Below, one piece after another: positions 4,073 through 6,059 of a stretch of 6,059 nucleotides of DNA. Below the pieces are notes generated by a model, which was given only the letters and a program-made list of their open reading frames with translations, made no database searches and had not been told where the DNA came from. Every line of letters starts with the position of its first letter. Position 1 is the stretch's first letter. The stretch covers positions 1 through 6,059 of the forward strand of contig CADBPK010000259.1 of assembly GCA_902796465.1 (NCBI GenBank). Direction: 5' to 3'. The DNA is from an uncultured Erysipelotrichaceae bacterium (GTDB taxonomy: Bacteria; Bacillota_I; Bacilli_A; Erysipelotrichales; Erysipelotrichaceae). The position numbers and the translations under genes were made by a program.

Positions 4073-6043
4073 TCAGAGTTTAAGAGCTTTTTTCATGAAT
4101 ACATGCATTTCGGAGATCGTCTGCCAGTAAACCTCACCCTGGCCTCTGTCATGGGAACCGTACTTCAGTACCCTGAGCAGGATCGGGTTGTCACTGGTAT
4201 TGTTCTCCTGCATCATAGCTGCGAAGCTCTTCCCGTGATACGGGGGGACGTTGTTGTCGCATTCCCCGGTCTGGATATAAACAGGAGGATAATCCACAGG
4301 ACGCACATTATGCACCGGCGAGTAGCTCAGCAGGTATTCGAATTCTTCCTTTGAATGATAAGGATCGCCGTACTCGGTCACATACATGGCACCGCGGTCA
4401 TCTTTCGCAAAATGGATCATATCTGTATGGGGGACTGAATCGATCACGCATCCCCACAGGTCCGGACGCATTGTGACCAGTGTACTCATAAGCAGGCCGC
4501 CGTTCGAACAGCCGCTGATCACTGTCTTCGCGGGGCATGTCCAGCCATCCTGCATCACTTTCTCAGCAATGCCGATGAAATCGTAATAGCAGTTTTTCTT
4601 CTTCATTCCCATGCCGGCATCATGCCATGCCGGTCCGTATTCCGCGCCGCCGCGCAGCAGACAATGAACATAGATGCCGCCGTTTCTGACCCAGGCAGCG
4701 ATGTCTGTGCCGGAAACCATTTCCGCAGACCACGGCGGCATGGAAATATTGTATCCGCCGTAGCCGTACATCAGGGCCGGTCTCTGACCGTCTTTCTCCG
4801 CATCTTTCAGATGAACGAGATAATATGGGATCTTTTCCCCGTCTTCCTTTGAATCCGCGAAAAGCAGGTCAACGGCAATATCATCATGCGCCTGATCTTC
4901 TCCGAGTTTTGTTTCAAATGAACTGCCGTCAAAGGACAGGATCTTCTGCCGTTCGGTAAATGTTTCGAAGGAGAAGAGTTTGCCTTTTCCGTCTTTTCCG
5001 GTCACGCCCAGTGATCCGACCGGGTCCGGCAGCGGCACTTCTTTCCCGCTCTGCGGATCGATCAGTTTGGAGGCGGCAGTTTCCTCTGCCTGCAGGAAGA
5101 TCCTGCCGTTTACGCTGAATCCTTCTTTCAGATACGCAGTTTTTTCCACATAGACGGTTTCCGCATCTGCGATCGTCTTACCGAACGGAACCGCGATCAT
5201 GGAACCGTGATCATTTCCTTTCAGGGATATGAAATAATGATTTCCGTTCAGTGAATCGATATATTTCAGTTCCATCGGTTCATTTTCATTGAGGACAGTC
5301 AGTTTTCCTGTCTCCTCCTCATAAGCATAGAACACGTCTTCCGAATAGTTCATGGAGAATGAGAAGATGAACATTCTGCCGTCTTCCGAAACAGCTGTAT
5401 TCCCAAAAATGGAATTGCCCGGGTATGTCAGAATGTCCGTGACTGTATTGGTTTCACCGTCCCATCTCTGTATGGTCGTCCGGGTTTTGTCTTCCGAAAC
5501 GGTTGTAGTCGGGGAATAAAATGCTTTCCGGTTCTTCGACCATACACCGCTGAAGGTCATCGGCAGGATGCACAGGATCTCCTGCTTTTCATAATCATAG
5601 ATGACATTGTCCGGACGGGGAGCGGCATCGACCTGTGCCATGATGGCAAGAATATTATCGTCGAGCGGGCAGGCTTCCGCACCGAATGCTGTCCGTTCGG
5701 GAAGATCATACCGTTTAAACAAGGTCTTAACCGTTTTCAGATTCCGGTCCAGCTGCACGATAAAGGAGTTGCCTTCATGGTAACCGGAAGCCAGGAAACC
5801 GTTTTTCCACGGAGTAATATGACTTGGCAGTTCCGGTTTGTATGCGGCTTTCAGCTCCGCTTTCATGGCTTCAACTTCTTCTTTCGAAAACCAGCTGTCG
5901 GTAAATGCGTTCTGACGTGCCGTGTAGTCCAGCACTTCCGGATCATCCTTGTCGCGCAGCCATGTATACGGCGCCGCGAGAGGGATACCGAAATGATCTT
6001 CGATCAGATCACTTTTCCTGCATTTCGGATAATCGTATTTCAT
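4073..6043 (-). CDS. Prolyl oligopeptidase-family serine peptidase (S9A-like)
   Basis: This 656-residue protein without a signal peptide is probably a cytoplasmic peptidase that cuts short peptides; the classical enzyme cuts after proline. The N-terminal YP...DHFGIPLAAPYTWLRD (about 5-31) is the family's opening motif. Residues about 70-400 form the beta-propeller and about 405-656 the alpha/beta hydrolase domain with MYGYGGYNIS (425-434) and RGGAEYG (464-470). The triad is visible: S513 in GCSNGG, D596 in ECDNNVPP and H631 in GSHDRG. Compared with porcine POP as I remember it, the proline-stacking Trp595 seems to be Tyr (Y554) and the substrate-binding Arg643 seems to be Asn (N598), so proline specificity is uncertain. 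It is slightly short for the family (about 700). AGGAAG at 6059-6054 is a SD 10 nt before the ATG. The promoter lies outside the window. Family call is secure; specificity is not. Confidence 0.92.
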   Translation of the reverse strand: MKYDYPKCRKSDLIEDHFGIPLAAPYTWLRDKDDPEVLDYTARQNAFTDSWFSKEEVEAMKAELKAAYKPELPSHITPWKNGFLASGYHEGNSFIVQLDRNLKTVKTLFKRYDLPERTAFGAEACPLDDNILAIMAQVDAAPRPDNVIYDYEKQEILCILPMTFSGVWSKNRKAFYSPTTTVSEDKTRTTIQRWDGETNTVTDILTYPGNSIFGNTAVSEDGRMFIFSFSMNYSEDVFYAYEEETGKLTVLNENEPMELKYIDSLNGNHYFISLKGNDHGSMIAVPFGKTIADAETVYVEKTAYLKEGFSVNGRIFLQAEETAASKLIDPQSGKEVPLPDPVGSLGVTGKDGKGKLFSFETFTERQKILSFDGSSFETKLGEDQAHDDIAVDLLFADSKEDGEKIPYYLVHLKDAEKDGQRPALMYGYGGYNISMPPWSAEMVSGTDIAAWVRNGGIYVHCLLRGGAEYGPAWHDAGMGMKKKNCYYDFIGIAEKVMQDGWTCPAKTVISGCSNGGLLMSTLVTMRPDLWGCVIDSVPHTDMIHFAKDDRGAMYVTEYGDPYHSKEEFEYLLSYSPVHNVRPVDYPPVYIQTGECDNNVPPYHGKSFAAMMQENNTSDNPILLRVLKYGSHDRGQGEVYWQTISEMHVFMKKALKL

Positions 6044-6053
6044 TTGATATTTA

Positions 6054-6059
6054 CTTCCT
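6054..6059 (-). promoter_or_regulatory. Shine-Dalgarno of the prolyl oligopeptidase gene
   Basis: AGGAAG (minus strand, 6059-6054) precedes the ATG at 6043 by 10 nt, slightly long but usable. It supports the chosen start, and the family N-terminal motif begins immediately after it. Confidence 0.55.

Noticed and set aside
3588..4130. A 180-codon open frame on the + strand opposite the XpaC-like gene.
   Set aside because: Its product is Phe- and His-rich with no recognisable family, and it overlaps both the terminator and the minus-strand gene, whose product has a normal helical composition and a family-like motif.

Overview
The window looks like chromosomal DNA from a low- to mid-GC Bacillota, probably a gut-type lineage such as Erysipelotrichia or a neighbouring clade. 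That placement is an inference from three things: exported wall proteins with Pro-Glu-Pro-Thr linkers, a PcsB/EnvC-like coiled coil fused to an M23 peptidase, and a stand-alone CapA-like protein. No sequence search was possible. There are five genes, packed tightly, with no gene-free stretch over 300 bases and no sign of insertion sequences, CRISPR, tRNA or rRNA.

Left part, + strand (1-3581): a YbaK-type Cys-tRNA(Pro) deacylase ends in a clear intrinsic terminator. Next comes a secreted coiled-coil/M23 peptidoglycan hydrolase that is rich in cysteine, then a short terminator/promoter spacer, then a membrane-anchored CapA-family metallophosphatase-like protein. Both exported proteins hold their domains away from the membrane on very similar PEPT-repeat linkers, so the pair plausibly works at the cell envelope.

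Right part, - strand (3582-6043): a cytoplasmic prolyl-oligopeptidase-family serine peptidase (S9A) is followed by a strong terminator and a small all-helical protein resembling the XpaC/5-bromo-4-chloroindolyl phosphate hydrolysis family. The small gene converges on capA with no intergenic base; the two stop codons together read TGATCA.

The most unusual signals are regulatory. (1) Two genes, the M23 hydrolase and the XpaC-like gene, have a near-consensus -10 box only 6-7 nt before the best ATG and lack a convincing Shine-Dalgarno, which predicts leaderless mRNAs. The other three genes have recognisable SD sequences. (2) The predicted promoter of the XpaC-like gene is built into the terminator of the peptidase gene: the -35 TTGAAA is in the hairpin loop and the -10 TACAAT directly follows the T-tract. 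(3) At the zero-gap convergent junction, each gene seems to have its terminator hairpin inside the coding sequence of the other. I found no clearly new multi-gene system; the novelty, if any, is in this compact regulatory architecture and in active-site changes in the peptidase.
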